A stretch of DNA of 64,000 nt from positions 30,872-94,871 of IMG/VR virus record IMGVR_UViG_3300022074_000012. One strand, given 5' to 3'. The notes under the pieces were generated by a model. It ran no database searches, was not told the origin of the DNA, and worked only from the letters and a program-made list of their open reading frames with translations. Source of the DNA: a virus. How positions within the stretch are numbered: the stretch's first letter is position 1; the number at the start of each line of letters is the position of its first letter. This document shows positions 18,718-26,900 of this stretch, piece after piece. The translations under genes were made by a program, and so were the position numbers.

Positions 18718-19310
18718 GAATTGAATTAGAACGTTGGCAAGCTGCTCAAACAGAAGAGTTTAGTCATCATCAGGATCTTAGAATAGAAGCATACATTACT
18801 GCGACTAATGTTATTGCAAAATATTTTGGTATAGATTATAAAAAAGATTTCAAAGATAAAGTAATTGTTCAAGTTGGTGCAGGACCAAGAGGATCTATTC
18901 TCAGTACAGAGGGTAATTTTAAAAGAGGTTTGATAGTCGAACCACTTATAGATCGTTGGCCATCTAATATTAGAGAAGATTATGAGAAGGTAGGTATTGA
19001 AATTATCGCAGCACCTTATGAAGACTTAGATATAGATGAGAAGGTAGATGAAACATGGTTCTTTAATGTAGTTCAACATGTATTTGATCCAAAGGAACAA
19101 TTAGAACTTGCAAAGAAAACATCTAAAGTTGTTCGTGTATTTGAACCTATTGGAACTGGAACTGATACTGCACATCCACATTACATTACTGAAGAAACAT
19201 TCACTGATGTATTAGGTAACTTCGGACAAATCTTTAAGGGTGGAACTGAAGATGGTTTCTTTAGTTGTGATTGTTATTATGGGACTTGGTATGAATCTGA
19301 TAACGTTTAG
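18714..19310 (+). CDS. Class I SAM-dependent methyltransferase-like protein
   Basis: 198 aa. KVIVQVGAGPRGSIL is a class I SAM-binding motif I (GxGxxG), followed by an acidic strand end (IVEPL) and FFNVVQHVFDP. Probably modifies a glycan or lipid precursor. Overlaps the previous gene by 4 nt. Confidence 0.72.
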   Translation: MRIELERWQAAQTEEFSHHQDLRIEAYITATNVIAKYFGIDYKKDFKDKVIVQVGAGPRGSILSTEGNFKRGLIVEPLIDRWPSNIREDYEKVGIEIIAAPYEDLDIDEKVDETWFFNVVQHVFDPKEQLELAKKTSKVVRVFEPIGTGTDTAHPHYITEETFTDVLGNFGQIFKGGTEDGFFSCDCYYGTWYESDNV

Positions 19311-20106
19311 TTTATTTGGAGATAATCCACTTTATTGTCAAGGTGCAGTAGAGAATGCAAACACTGCAAGAGTCATCTACCCTGAGTGGACTGCAAGATT
19401 TTATGTCGCTCAAGATGTACCAGAACATTATATTGAAGAGATAGAAGATTATGGTGCAGAAGTTGTAAGATGTGAAAAGAAAAATTCTTATGATGGACTG
19501 AACTGGAGATTCAGACCTCTTCATGACCCTGACGTAGAATATTGGATAAGTCGTGATGCAGATAGTCGATTAAGTTGGAGAGAAAGAAATGCAGTAGATG
19601 AGTGGATGGAGTCAGATAAAGCAGCACATCTACTTCGTGATTGTCATAATCATGGTTATACAATCATGGCAGGTATGTTTGGTATTAATAATAAATTATT
19701 TCATAAAAGATATGGAATGATTAACTTAGACAATATTAATGCAAATTACAGAGAGGCAGATCAAACTGTCTTAGAACAACATCTTTGGCCACTAATTAAA
19801 GATGATCATGTTTGTCATGATCATTGGAGGAACTCTGAGATTGTCGGTGAACCAACTTACCAATTAGGAGATCATGTTCATTACAACAAAGCATATGGTG
19901 TTGGATTAAAATATTATTTAAAAGAACATGTATATAAAGTTTTGAGTAACATATATCCAGAGGGTCAAGATAGTCGTCCGTTCCCTGATCATTTACCTAT
20001 GGAACATGGTATATTTGTTGGACAGGTTATAGAAGTTGATGGTAAACCTAGAATGAATATGGATGTTCGTTGGGAATATGAACTAAGAGGTTTATCTTAT
20101 GAGTAG
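19291..20106 (+). CDS. Probable GT-A glycosyltransferase
   Basis: 271 aa from the ATG at 19291 (MNLITFSLFGDNPLYCQGA); in-frame ATGs at 19240-19279 lie inside the upstream gene. EYWISRDADSRLSWRER contains a DxD-like metal site. Related proteins of this type are common in marine phage glycan clusters. Overlaps upstream by 20 nt and downstream by 8 nt. Enzymatic role inferred. Confidence 0.65.
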   Translation: MNLITFSLFGDNPLYCQGAVENANTARVIYPEWTARFYVAQDVPEHYIEEIEDYGAEVVRCEKKNSYDGLNWRFRPLHDPDVEYWISRDADSRLSWRERNAVDEWMESDKAAHLLRDCHNHGYTIMAGMFGINNKLFHKRYGMINLDNINANYREADQTVLEQHLWPLIKDDHVCHDHWRNSEIVGEPTYQLGDHVHYNKAYGVGLKYYLKEHVYKVLSNIYPEGQDSRPFPDHLPMEHGIFVGQVIEVDGKPRMNMDVRWEYELRGLSYE

Positions 20107-21472
20107 TTTCCATATTATTGGAACAGGTGCTTGTGGTTTTCTGAGAGCATATCAAACTCTTAAGAATCATATACCATTAAAGTATAAAGGAGGTAGAGGT
20201 AAATATCAAAACAGTTTTCAAAACTGGAATGATAATGGATTGATATGGAATATTGAATCATTATCAAAAGAAGAAAGAGTAAGAAGAGTTAGTCAACATA
20301 ATACTACAACTAATATCACTCATTCATATTTAAAATATGTTCCAGAGTTTGTAGGATTAGATCCTAACTTAAAATTTTTATGTTTGAAGGGAGATAAACA
20401 TCATTCTATTTTTAACTTAGCAGTTTCTTGGGGTTATCGTAATCCTTGTTTTGTGAAAGAAAGGAGAATAGGTGCAGGTTTTAATCGTTATACTGTAGAT
20501 GAGTTTCCAAATCATAGTGATTGTGATAATGAGTTTGATGCAACAGAAAAATATTGGGAAGAGTATTATCAGATTGCAGATATCATGCAAGACAATTATC
20601 CGTTTAACTTTTTTATAGTTGATGCAATAAAATTTTTTAGTGATATAGAATATAGAACTGATGTACTATCAAAGGTAGATGTTAATATTGGAGATGAACC
20701 ACTTCTTCCTGTTAATATCAATAACTTGAGTATAAGCACTACATTACATGGTGGCATAGGTAATAACTTACTTCAGATGGGAGAGGTAATATCATTTTGT
20801 AAAAAACATAATCTTACTGAACCATTCTTTGGAACTTGGGATCTATGGGATGGTGGTGGTAAGTATCCTCCACCATATAATGCAGATAGATTTCTTGGAG
20901 GACATGAGGGTGATCATAATACAATTAGAAAAACATTTCCAAATTTAAATTGGAAGGGAGATCTGTCCGCTGACTACGACACTACATTTATTATAAATGA
21001 TATGTTTAGATTCAGTGATTGTGATGAACTTGATTATGTAAGAAAGAAATTATCTATTACAGATAAGACAATGCCAAACACTGTTTCCTTGCATTTGAGA
21101 TATTGTACTCAACCTGTTGATGATCATGTCAATGGATATGTTGATGATACATTTTACATTGAATGCTTTAAACACATACCAGAAGAAGTACATGTCTATA
21201 TCTTTTCTGATGATATTTCAAAATCAAGAGGTAAATTACATTGGTTCCAAAAAAATTTCCCCCAAAAATTTTCATGTGTAGAGTCGGACTCTTTTCAATC
21301 TCTTCAAATGATGGTAGAATGTGAGTATCACATACTTCATGTATCTACGTTTAGTTTTTGGTCTGCATTTCTAGACATAAATCAACCGAATAGTAAAGTA
21401 TTTTATCCTAAGTCCTTTACAGATACACATAGTTCGTTTATGATACCTTATAAAGAATGGCAAATGATTTAA
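20099..21472 (+). CDS. Two-domain protein: sulfotransferase-like N-terminus and GT11-like C-terminus
   Basis: 457 aa. Residues ~1-200 begin FHIIGTGACGFLRAYQTL, like the PAPS-binding loop of sulfotransferases, and include FLCLKGDKHHSIFNLAVSW, like their 3'-phosphate-binding segment. Residues ~210-457 follow a degenerate GT11 pattern: LHGGIGNNLLQMGEVISF, VSLHLRY (no RRGD), FSDD, HVSTFSFWSAFLD. This looks like a fusion of a sulfuryl-transfer domain and a fucosyltransferase-like domain. The C-terminal domain may have altered specificity because the HxRRGD motif is lost. Confidence 0.65.
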   Translation: MSSFHIIGTGACGFLRAYQTLKNHIPLKYKGGRGKYQNSFQNWNDNGLIWNIESLSKEERVRRVSQHNTTTNITHSYLKYVPEFVGLDPNLKFLCLKGDKHHSIFNLAVSWGYRNPCFVKERRIGAGFNRYTVDEFPNHSDCDNEFDATEKYWEEYYQIADIMQDNYPFNFFIVDAIKFFSDIEYRTDVLSKVDVNIGDEPLLPVNINNLSISTTLHGGIGNNLLQMGEVISFCKKHNLTEPFFGTWDLWDGGGKYPPPYNADRFLGGHEGDHNTIRKTFPNLNWKGDLSADYDTTFIINDMFRFSDCDELDYVRKKLSITDKTMPNTVSLHLRYCTQPVDDHVNGYVDDTFYIECFKHIPEEVHVYIFSDDISKSRGKLHWFQKNFPQKFSCVESDSFQSLQMMVECEYHILHVSTFSFWSAFLDINQPNSKVFYPKSFTDTHSSFMIPYKEWQMI

Positions 21473-22263
21473 TGGATAAGAATAAATCTGCATTTAAATT
21501 AAAAAATATAGGACCGATATATTATATTAATCTGGATGGTCAACCAGAGAGAAAGGAATATATGGAGGGTCTCTTTAAGTATTGGGAGATCGAAAACTAT
21601 GAGAGAGTGTCAGGATATGATGGTCGTGATGATGATCTAAGTGATATATTAAAAGGTAGATACCCAGAACAGATGACATCAGGTGAAGTTGGTTGTACTA
21701 CATCTCATCTGAAAGCAATCAAGCATTGGTATGAAACATCTGATACACCTTACGCTGTAATTATGGAAGATGACATCGACTTAGATGTTGTCAGGTGTTG
21801 GAATTTTACTTGGAGTAATTTTATAGCAAAGATGCCATACGATTGGGATGTGATTCAACTTGCTATCATATGCACTGGTGGACTTCATGTGACATTACAT
21901 AAAAGATTTGTGAATGATTTTTCAACTGCTTGTTATATTATTAATCGTCATCATGCAGAGAAACTAATAAAATTACATTGTAGAGGAGATAAGTATAAAC
22001 TTGATAATGGTGTGAAACCAAGAGCAGTGGCAGATGATTTAATATACAACTCAGGAAATACCTATGCAGTTCCGATATTTTTATACCGAGTTCAATTAGG
22101 ATCATCCATACACCCAGAGCATGTAGATGCAATACACAAGGCAAGTTATAATGCATTAACCAACTGGTGGACACAATCAGGTATAGATGTAGACATTGAT
22201 AAGTTAATGAATTACGACCCATACCTTGGTCGTGTGACAGAACCTGTACAGAATCAGCAATAA
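21472..22263 (+). CDS. GT25 family LPS glycosyltransferase
   Basis: 263 aa from the ATG at 21472 (TAATG junction); an in-frame ATG at 21457 is inside the previous gene. IYYINLDGQPERKEYM, SGEVGCTTSHLKAIKHW and VIMEDDIDL are the GT25 signature, usually beta-1,4-galactosyltransferases of LPS. Last gene of the polysaccharide operon. Confidence 0.85.
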   Translation: MDKNKSAFKLKNIGPIYYINLDGQPERKEYMEGLFKYWEIENYERVSGYDGRDDDLSDILKGRYPEQMTSGEVGCTTSHLKAIKHWYETSDTPYAVIMEDDIDLDVVRCWNFTWSNFIAKMPYDWDVIQLAIICTGGLHVTLHKRFVNDFSTACYIINRHHAEKLIKLHCRGDKYKLDNGVKPRAVADDLIYNSGNTYAVPIFLYRVQLGSSIHPEHVDAIHKASYNALTNWWTQSGIDVDIDKLMNYDPYLGRVTEPVQNQQ

Positions 22264-22273
22264 TTACCCATAT

Positions 22274-22312
22274 TTTACAAAATATCTGTGAGTCCAGACA
22301 TAGTTTTGTAAA
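22274..22312 (+). promoter_or_regulatory. Inverted repeat between the polysaccharide operon and hli promoter
   Basis: Arms TTTACAAAA (22274-22282) and TTTTGTAAA (22304-22312) are a perfect 9-bp inverted repeat with a smaller inner match (TCTG/CAGA). It ends 5 nt before the -35 box of the hli promoter and lacks a T-tract. It may be an operon-end hairpin or an operator. Confidence 0.5.
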
Positions 22313-22317
22313 GAAAT

Positions 22318-22346
22318 TTGACAAAATTTAATAATTACTATATAAT
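22318..22346 (+). promoter_or_regulatory. Sigma-70-type promoter of the hli cluster
   Basis: TTGACA (22318-22323), a 17-nt spacer and TATAAT (22341-22346): perfect consensus. Expected start near 22353, giving a ~20-nt leader before the ATG at 22374. Confidence 0.85.
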
Positions 22347-22373
22347 TATGTTACGTTTCTTAATAAAACTTAA

Positions 22374-22571
22374 ATGACTGTTACAACTGAATCAGGTGGA
22401 AGACAAAATGCTTTTCCAAATGAAACAAGACCTTATATTGACGAAAGTGCGTCTTATGAGGGATACCCTCAGAACGCTGAGAAAGTTAATGGTCGTTGGG
22501 CTATGATCGGTTTCGTTGCACTTATTGGTGCTTATGCAACTACAGGACAAATTATTCCTGGTATATTCTAA
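22374..22571 (+). CDS. hli: High-light-inducible protein
   Basis: 65 aa. C-terminal single membrane helix with the chlorophyll-binding pattern AEKVNGRWAMIGFVALIGAYATTGQIIPGIF (ExxNGRxAM core). By family, Hli proteins bind chlorophyll and carotenoid in the thylakoid and protect photosystem II during light stress. The N-terminal 30 residues are hydrophilic. First of five hli genes. Confidence 0.93.
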   Translation: MTVTTESGGRQNAFPNETRPYIDESASYEGYPQNAEKVNGRWAMIGFVALIGAYATTGQIIPGIF

Positions 22572-22708
22572 TGACATCATCAAAGAAATCAGTTCCAAAT
22601 TATTGGAAAGAAGCAGAGCAAATCAATGGTCGTCTTGCCATGATGGGATTCTTTGCACTCGTAGTTAACTACGGATTTACTGGATGGATCATTCCAGGCA
22701 TTTTTTAA
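22571..22708 (+). CDS. hli: High-light-inducible protein
   Basis: 45 aa from the ATG at 22571, which overlaps the previous stop by one base (TAATG). Core AEQINGRLAMMGFFALV and ending GWIIPGIF. Short N-terminus. Likely translated by coupling to the first hli gene. Confidence 0.9.
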   Translation: MTSSKKSVPNYWKEAEQINGRLAMMGFFALVVNYGFTGWIIPGIF

Positions 22709-22710
22709 AA

Positions 22711-22863
22711 ATGAAACTTAGGACACAATTCACAATTCAAAAAAGGTACAAACTCATGACACCAGAAGCAGAAAGATTTAACGGTTGGGCAGCTATGCTT
22801 GGCTTCGTTGCAGCAGTAGGAGCATATGCAACAACAGGAAATATCATTCCAGGTATTTTCTAA
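22711..22863 (+). CDS. hli: High-light-inducible protein
   Basis: 50 aa if started at 22711; an in-frame ATG at 22756 with an upstream AAAGG would give 35 aa (MTPEAERFNGWAAMLGF...). The core is AERFNGWAAMLGF, with W in place of the usual R in NGR, followed by GAYATTGNIIPGIF. Loss of that Arg, which forms the intermembrane salt bridge in the family, is notable. Confidence 0.85.
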   Translation: MKLRTQFTIQKRYKLMTPEAERFNGWAAMLGFVAAVGAYATTGNIIPGIF

Positions 22864-22992
22864 ATGAAAAAAGAAATTGAAAAAGAAAAGTTAGTTGCTG
22901 AGAAACTTAACGGAAGATTAGCAATGCTTGGTATCATCGCAGGTTTAGGTGCTTACCTAACCACAGGTCAAATTATACCAGGTTTCGTATAA
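22864..22992 (+). CDS. hli: High-light-inducible protein
   Basis: 42 aa, starting immediately after the preceding stop. Lys/Glu-rich N-terminus, then AEKLNGRLAMLGIIAGLGAYLTTGQIIPGFV with the complete ExxNGRxAM core. The stop overlaps the next ATG. Confidence 0.9.
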   Translation: MKKEIEKEKLVAEKLNGRLAMLGIIAGLGAYLTTGQIIPGFV

Positions 22993-23081
22993 TGAAAAGA
23001 CATCCTGTACCATTTAAAGTAGTGCCATACATTTTTATGTTGGCACTAGGTACAAGCACTTTTACTAGTGTTTTTGCCTAA
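22992..23081 (+). CDS. Tiny membrane peptide
   Basis: 29 aa beginning MKRHPVPFKVVPYIFMLALG. A basic N-terminus and one hydrophobic helix. The start overlaps the hli stop by one base. Size and placement recall small photosystem subunits, but I cannot match it to one; it may act with the Hli proteins. Confidence 0.5.
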   Translation: MKRHPVPFKVVPYIFMLALGTSTFTSVFA

Positions 23082-23127
23082 AACTTTACAAAACTAAATA
23101 ATATTACCAATTGTAACAATTAACTTA

Positions 23128-23301
23128 ATGATCGATTATCAACTAGCAACAGATTCTTTTCCAATATGGAAAGCAATACTATGGTGTTTCTATCCAATGG
23201 GTGCTCTCGTTGCTATCGAAATGTTTTTTCGTGTAGCTGATGACGATGATGACGATGATGAAGGTGGTGGTGTTATGACTCCTGTATACCAAGGAGCATA
23301 A
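23128..23301 (+). CDS. Small membrane protein with poly-Asp stretch
   Basis: 57 aa. One helix (WKAILWCFYPMGALVAIEMFF) followed by seven Asp, Glu and a Gly cluster, then a short tail. The start overlaps nothing upstream; a CTAAATAA box is at 23094. The next hli gene starts in its stop codon. Function unknown. Confidence 0.6.
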   Translation: MIDYQLATDSFPIWKAILWCFYPMGALVAIEMFFRVADDDDDDDEGGGVMTPVYQGA

Positions 23302-23399
23302 TGGATTGGTCACATTCGTATTGGAAATACGCAGAACTTATTAACGGACGCTTAGCAATGATAGGTGTCACCATACTTTTAATCAAATGCCTCAACTAA
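23301..23399 (+). CDS. hli: Very short high-light-inducible protein
   Basis: 32 aa: hydrophilic start MDWSHSYWKY, then AELINGRLAMIGVTILLIKC. It has the ExxNGRxAM core but a helix shorter than usual and lacks the TTGxIIPG tail of the other four. It resembles a minimal Hli. Confidence 0.75.
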   Translation: MDWSHSYWKYAELINGRLAMIGVTILLIKCLN

Positions 23400-23461
23400 C
23401 TTTTATCCTCACTATAGTTGCCTACGTTGCATTTAACGCAGGTCAATTTGTATACTCATGA
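23387..23461 (+). CDS. Tiny membrane peptide
   Basis: 24 aa beginning MPQLTFILTIVAYVAFNAGQ, almost wholly one hydrophobic helix. Overlaps the preceding hli by 13 nt and the next ORF by 4 nt. The packed overlaps suggest it is translated, but the size makes it uncertain. Confidence 0.4.
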   Translation: MPQLTFILTIVAYVAFNAGQFVYS

Positions 23462-23574
23462 ATGTTTTACAAACTATACTAACTAATATACCACCAGGAA
23501 CCAGAGATCTAATAGAATTTGGGTTCTTTTTGTCTGTGGGTGTAACCGCAGGATCACTAGGACTATTATCATGA
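23458..23574 (+). CDS. Tiny membrane peptide
   Basis: 38 aa: MNVLQTILTNIPPGTRDLIE then FGFFLSVGVTAGSLGLLS, one C-terminal helix. The start overlaps the upstream stop (ATGA) and the stop overlaps the next ATG (ATGA). Looks like a small photosynthetic-complex subunit in size only; not identified. Confidence 0.55.
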   Translation: MNVLQTILTNIPPGTRDLIEFGFFLSVGVTAGSLGLLS

Positions 23575-23876
23575 CACAAAGAATTTTAGCGTGGGTGATA
23601 ACCTTCGCATTCCTATTTGGAATCAGTACAACAGCATATGCTATGGATAAGGAACCTGTCATCTGGGTTCAAGTACCACAATGGACAGATGATTGGGCGG
23701 TATGTGCAGTAGATATTCCAGATGCAGCATGTCATTGGTATGTTGCAGAGGCAGATAATACATTCGGAGAAGGATTTGACTGGGAGACAGCACCTTGGTT
23801 CGATGCAAATGGTTTAAATGACGTAGCACCAATACAAAAACTAACAGTCGCACAGAAATTACAAGAGGTAGGATGA
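23571..23876 (+). CDS. Secreted protein of unknown function
   Basis: 101 aa. Classic signal peptide (RILAWVITFAFLFGISTTAYA) with likely cleavage after AYA, then ~77 residues rich in Trp and Asp with two Cys (VCAVDIPDAACHW). Likely exported to the periplasm or thylakoid lumen. The two cysteines could form a disulfide. No copper-site pattern, so it is not plastocyanin. Confidence 0.75.
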   Translation: MTQRILAWVITFAFLFGISTTAYAMDKEPVIWVQVPQWTDDWAVCAVDIPDAACHWYVAEADNTFGEGFDWETAPWFDANGLNDVAPIQKLTVAQKLQEVG

Positions 23877-23977
23877 ATCTACCTCAAATGTTTCAAACGT
23901 TCCTTCTCTTCTTTTCGGGAACGATAATAATGACAGGTGTTGTCTTTGTCATGATGTCTGCTATAATGGAAACATAA
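23873..23977 (+). CDS. Tiny membrane peptide
   Basis: 34 aa with one hydrophobic helix (FLLFFSGTIIMTGVVFVMMS). Overlaps the upstream stop (ATGA). Its stop codon lies within a CATAAATA late promoter. Function unknown. Confidence 0.5.
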   Translation: MNLPQMFQTFLLFFSGTIIMTGVVFVMMSAIMET

Positions 23978-23980
23978 ATA
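23973..23980 (+). promoter_or_regulatory. T4-type late promoter
   Basis: CATAAATA, 19 nt upstream of the ATG at 23999, one mismatch from TATAAATA. Confidence 0.6.
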
Positions 23981-23998
23981 CTTAAAAGTATTTTTGCA

Positions 23999-26900
23999 AT
24001 GGGAAAGTTTTCCAAAATATTTCATCATATAGAATCAAAAGACCTTAGAAATAAGCACGAGCAGAAGAAGGTCGCTAAGATACAGGAAGAAAAAAAGAAG
24101 AAAGAATTTAAGAAATACCTTGTTTCCACAATGGAAACTAAAAAGTATAATTGGCGGGAGGGGATGACCACCTCTGATGTATCAACTATTAGTGTAGAAA
24201 AATTACCTGGTGATGGTGATGTAATATCTGTTGATACAATTGATAGTGCAAGTTATGAAGGTACAACTGGTATTATTAGTGATGGTGATAATTTAGGTGC
24301 AAATGTAGGTACGGAAATAAGAGATAGTGGAACTGGTAATGGAAGTGATGGTGGTTTCAATGTTGGTGGTCAATATCTTGCATTTCAAGGAACAGGAACT
24401 GGAGATAATAATTCAAGATTTGCATCTTTAAGTCCAATTGATACCTCTCAAGTAGATACTCTCACAATCACTGCGATAGTTGGTAATGACGTTAATGGTG
24501 GAGAAGATCCTGACTTAGCATCAGAATGTTTGTTTGTAATGTATAAAACACCTGCGATGGCAAACGCACAATTTTTACTGTTAAAACCTGATGGTAGTGC
24601 TGGAGAAGGTAGTGGTATCATAATTACTACACCTTTAAGTCACAATGGTGGTTTAAATAATTACTCTATATCAGTTCCAGAGTATGCAAGAGCAGAAGGA
24701 ACTCAATTTGTCTTGCTGCAAAATTTTAATAGTGGTGTAGGATTTGATCATTTTGGTGTAACTAAAATTAATTTTCAAAGAAAAGCACCAATGAATGTGG
24801 TTGTTCCTCTTGATAATCCAGAGGCATCATCATTTATTCGTTCAGCACCACCAAAGTCAACATCAACTCCAAAGAAAAGAAAGAAAGCTGTTGATGATAA
24901 ACTACAAGCATCTGATGATTACACTGGTTCAAGATTTGGAGATGAGTTTCCAGGTAGAGAAGTTAGAGTTGGTGGAGAAGATCCATTTGCATCTGCAAAG
25001 ATTGGAGATGACGTTGAACCATCACCACAAAGTAAAGATGATGTTAAAAAAACATTTGCTGCTTCAAGATTGAAGTCTGCACTTGGTAAACCTGAATCAA
25101 AACCAACAACAAGTCCAGAAGAGAAACTAGCGGATATACTTAAAACAACAATACTTAAACCAAATCAACCTAAGTCAGGAAAAGATTTATCTACATTTAA
25201 GTCTGACGGTGAGAATAAGAAAACAGAAGTGGCAGTTTCAACAGAAGCAAGAAATTCAGTTAAAAATTCTCCAGAAATCAGTGAGATGATAAAAGGAATG
25301 ACTGCTGAACAAAAAAAAGCAGCCATTGAAAAAATGTATCCAGAGAAAGCACAGGAAATTCTTGATACTGCTGATAATAATGTGATTAAATCAGCACTCG
25401 AACAGGGAATATCTGCTACTGTCGTTGATGGTATTGCTGAAATTACACAACCTCTTATAGGTGCAAAAACATCTGCGAATGCTTTTAATGAATATAATGA
25501 TTTTCTTGGAAAAGTTGCTAAAGATCCAAACACACCTGGTGCAACTTATGAAAATCCTGTAAATATGTCAAATCAAATTGAAAAGGCTGATATGAATGAT
25601 CTTACCACCACAATTAATTCTGGTAATTATCAAAGTATCGTTAATTCAATAAGAGCTACTAACGATGAAAATGCTCAGAAAGAATTAAAAAAACAACTTG
25701 AATCAATGATCAGTGATACTATAGGTAATAACTTTGGATTAGATAATTTTATGCATAATAATGTAAAAGTAAATCTACCTCATCTTCTTGAAACTGGAAA
25801 AACAAAACTTACTAAAGGATATAAGTTTACAACAGGTGGAAGTATTGAGGGGATTGAAACTGCAACATCATGGGATGATGGATGGTTTTATGGAGCTAAG
25901 TTAATCTCTGATGCTCTTGGATTAGAATATGATACTTTAGGAACAGGTAAAGTTCCTTTCCCACAAACTTTTAATGTGGGTGGTATTGATTTTGCACCTG
26001 GAAATATAATTAATATTCCTGTTTGGACAGCAACAACTTTTGGTCCTGCAATAATCGCAAAACTTGGTCTAACAAATACGAAAAATTTTGATAATTCATC
26101 TTATAAATCTCCTATGATGTTTTATGAAGTTGATGTGCCAGGTAAATATTCTGTTGATTCAAAAGGAAACACAATACAAAGTGCAAAACCATCAGCAGCT
26201 GAACAGATTAAAAAAACTGTAAGTAATGTTCTCAATCAAGGAAAAGAAGTTGTATCTAACTTATTTTCGTTTGGTGCTGAAGATGAGAATGCACCACAAA
26301 GAGAAGATTTTCCAATGGGAAGATCTGGTGCTAAAAAATACAGTGATGCCATGAAATTATATAATGCAGCCAAATCTGTTAGTGATTCATCCGAAGCATC
26401 TGGTATTGATAGTACAGAATATGGTATGGACCCTGCTAGATATTGGGAGACATTACCATTTCCACCTCTTTCAGATGAAAACGCAGCACTCATAGCTGCT
26501 GCAAAGTCAGGTGGTGATGCAGAAATGGATGCATTGGCAAAAGCACATGCAGAAATGATGAAACAGGAAATCATAGCAATGCAAAAAGCTGAGGCAGGAG
26601 GAGCATCCCCTGAATCTTTGATGGCTTTGTCTGTAAAGCAGTATGAAAAAAGAAAACCTTTAGAAGATGCATTGGAGATAGATTCACCAGTTCCTCCTAT
26701 GCCTAGTGAACCAATAGAACCTGACAGAGATGATTTTCCAAATACAATCTCTGGTGATAAACAATATCAAGATGCAAAGAAAGCATTTGATGCAAAACAA
26801 GCAAGTAAAGAGATATCTGAATTAAGTAATGAGGATGCACAAAATAGAGTGTTTGAAATTTATGATGAAGATTCTGATTTATTCAATCAATTATATGATC

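Noticed and set aside
22264-22373. wcaG-type RNA motif, known in cyanophages near hli and exopolysaccharide genes
   Set aside because: The promoter at 22318 leaves only about 20 nt of leader before the first hli gene, too short for such a structure.
23571-23876. Plastocyanin candidate in the hli cluster
   Set aside because: It has a signal peptide but lacks the His...Cys-x-x-His-x4-Met copper ligand pattern.
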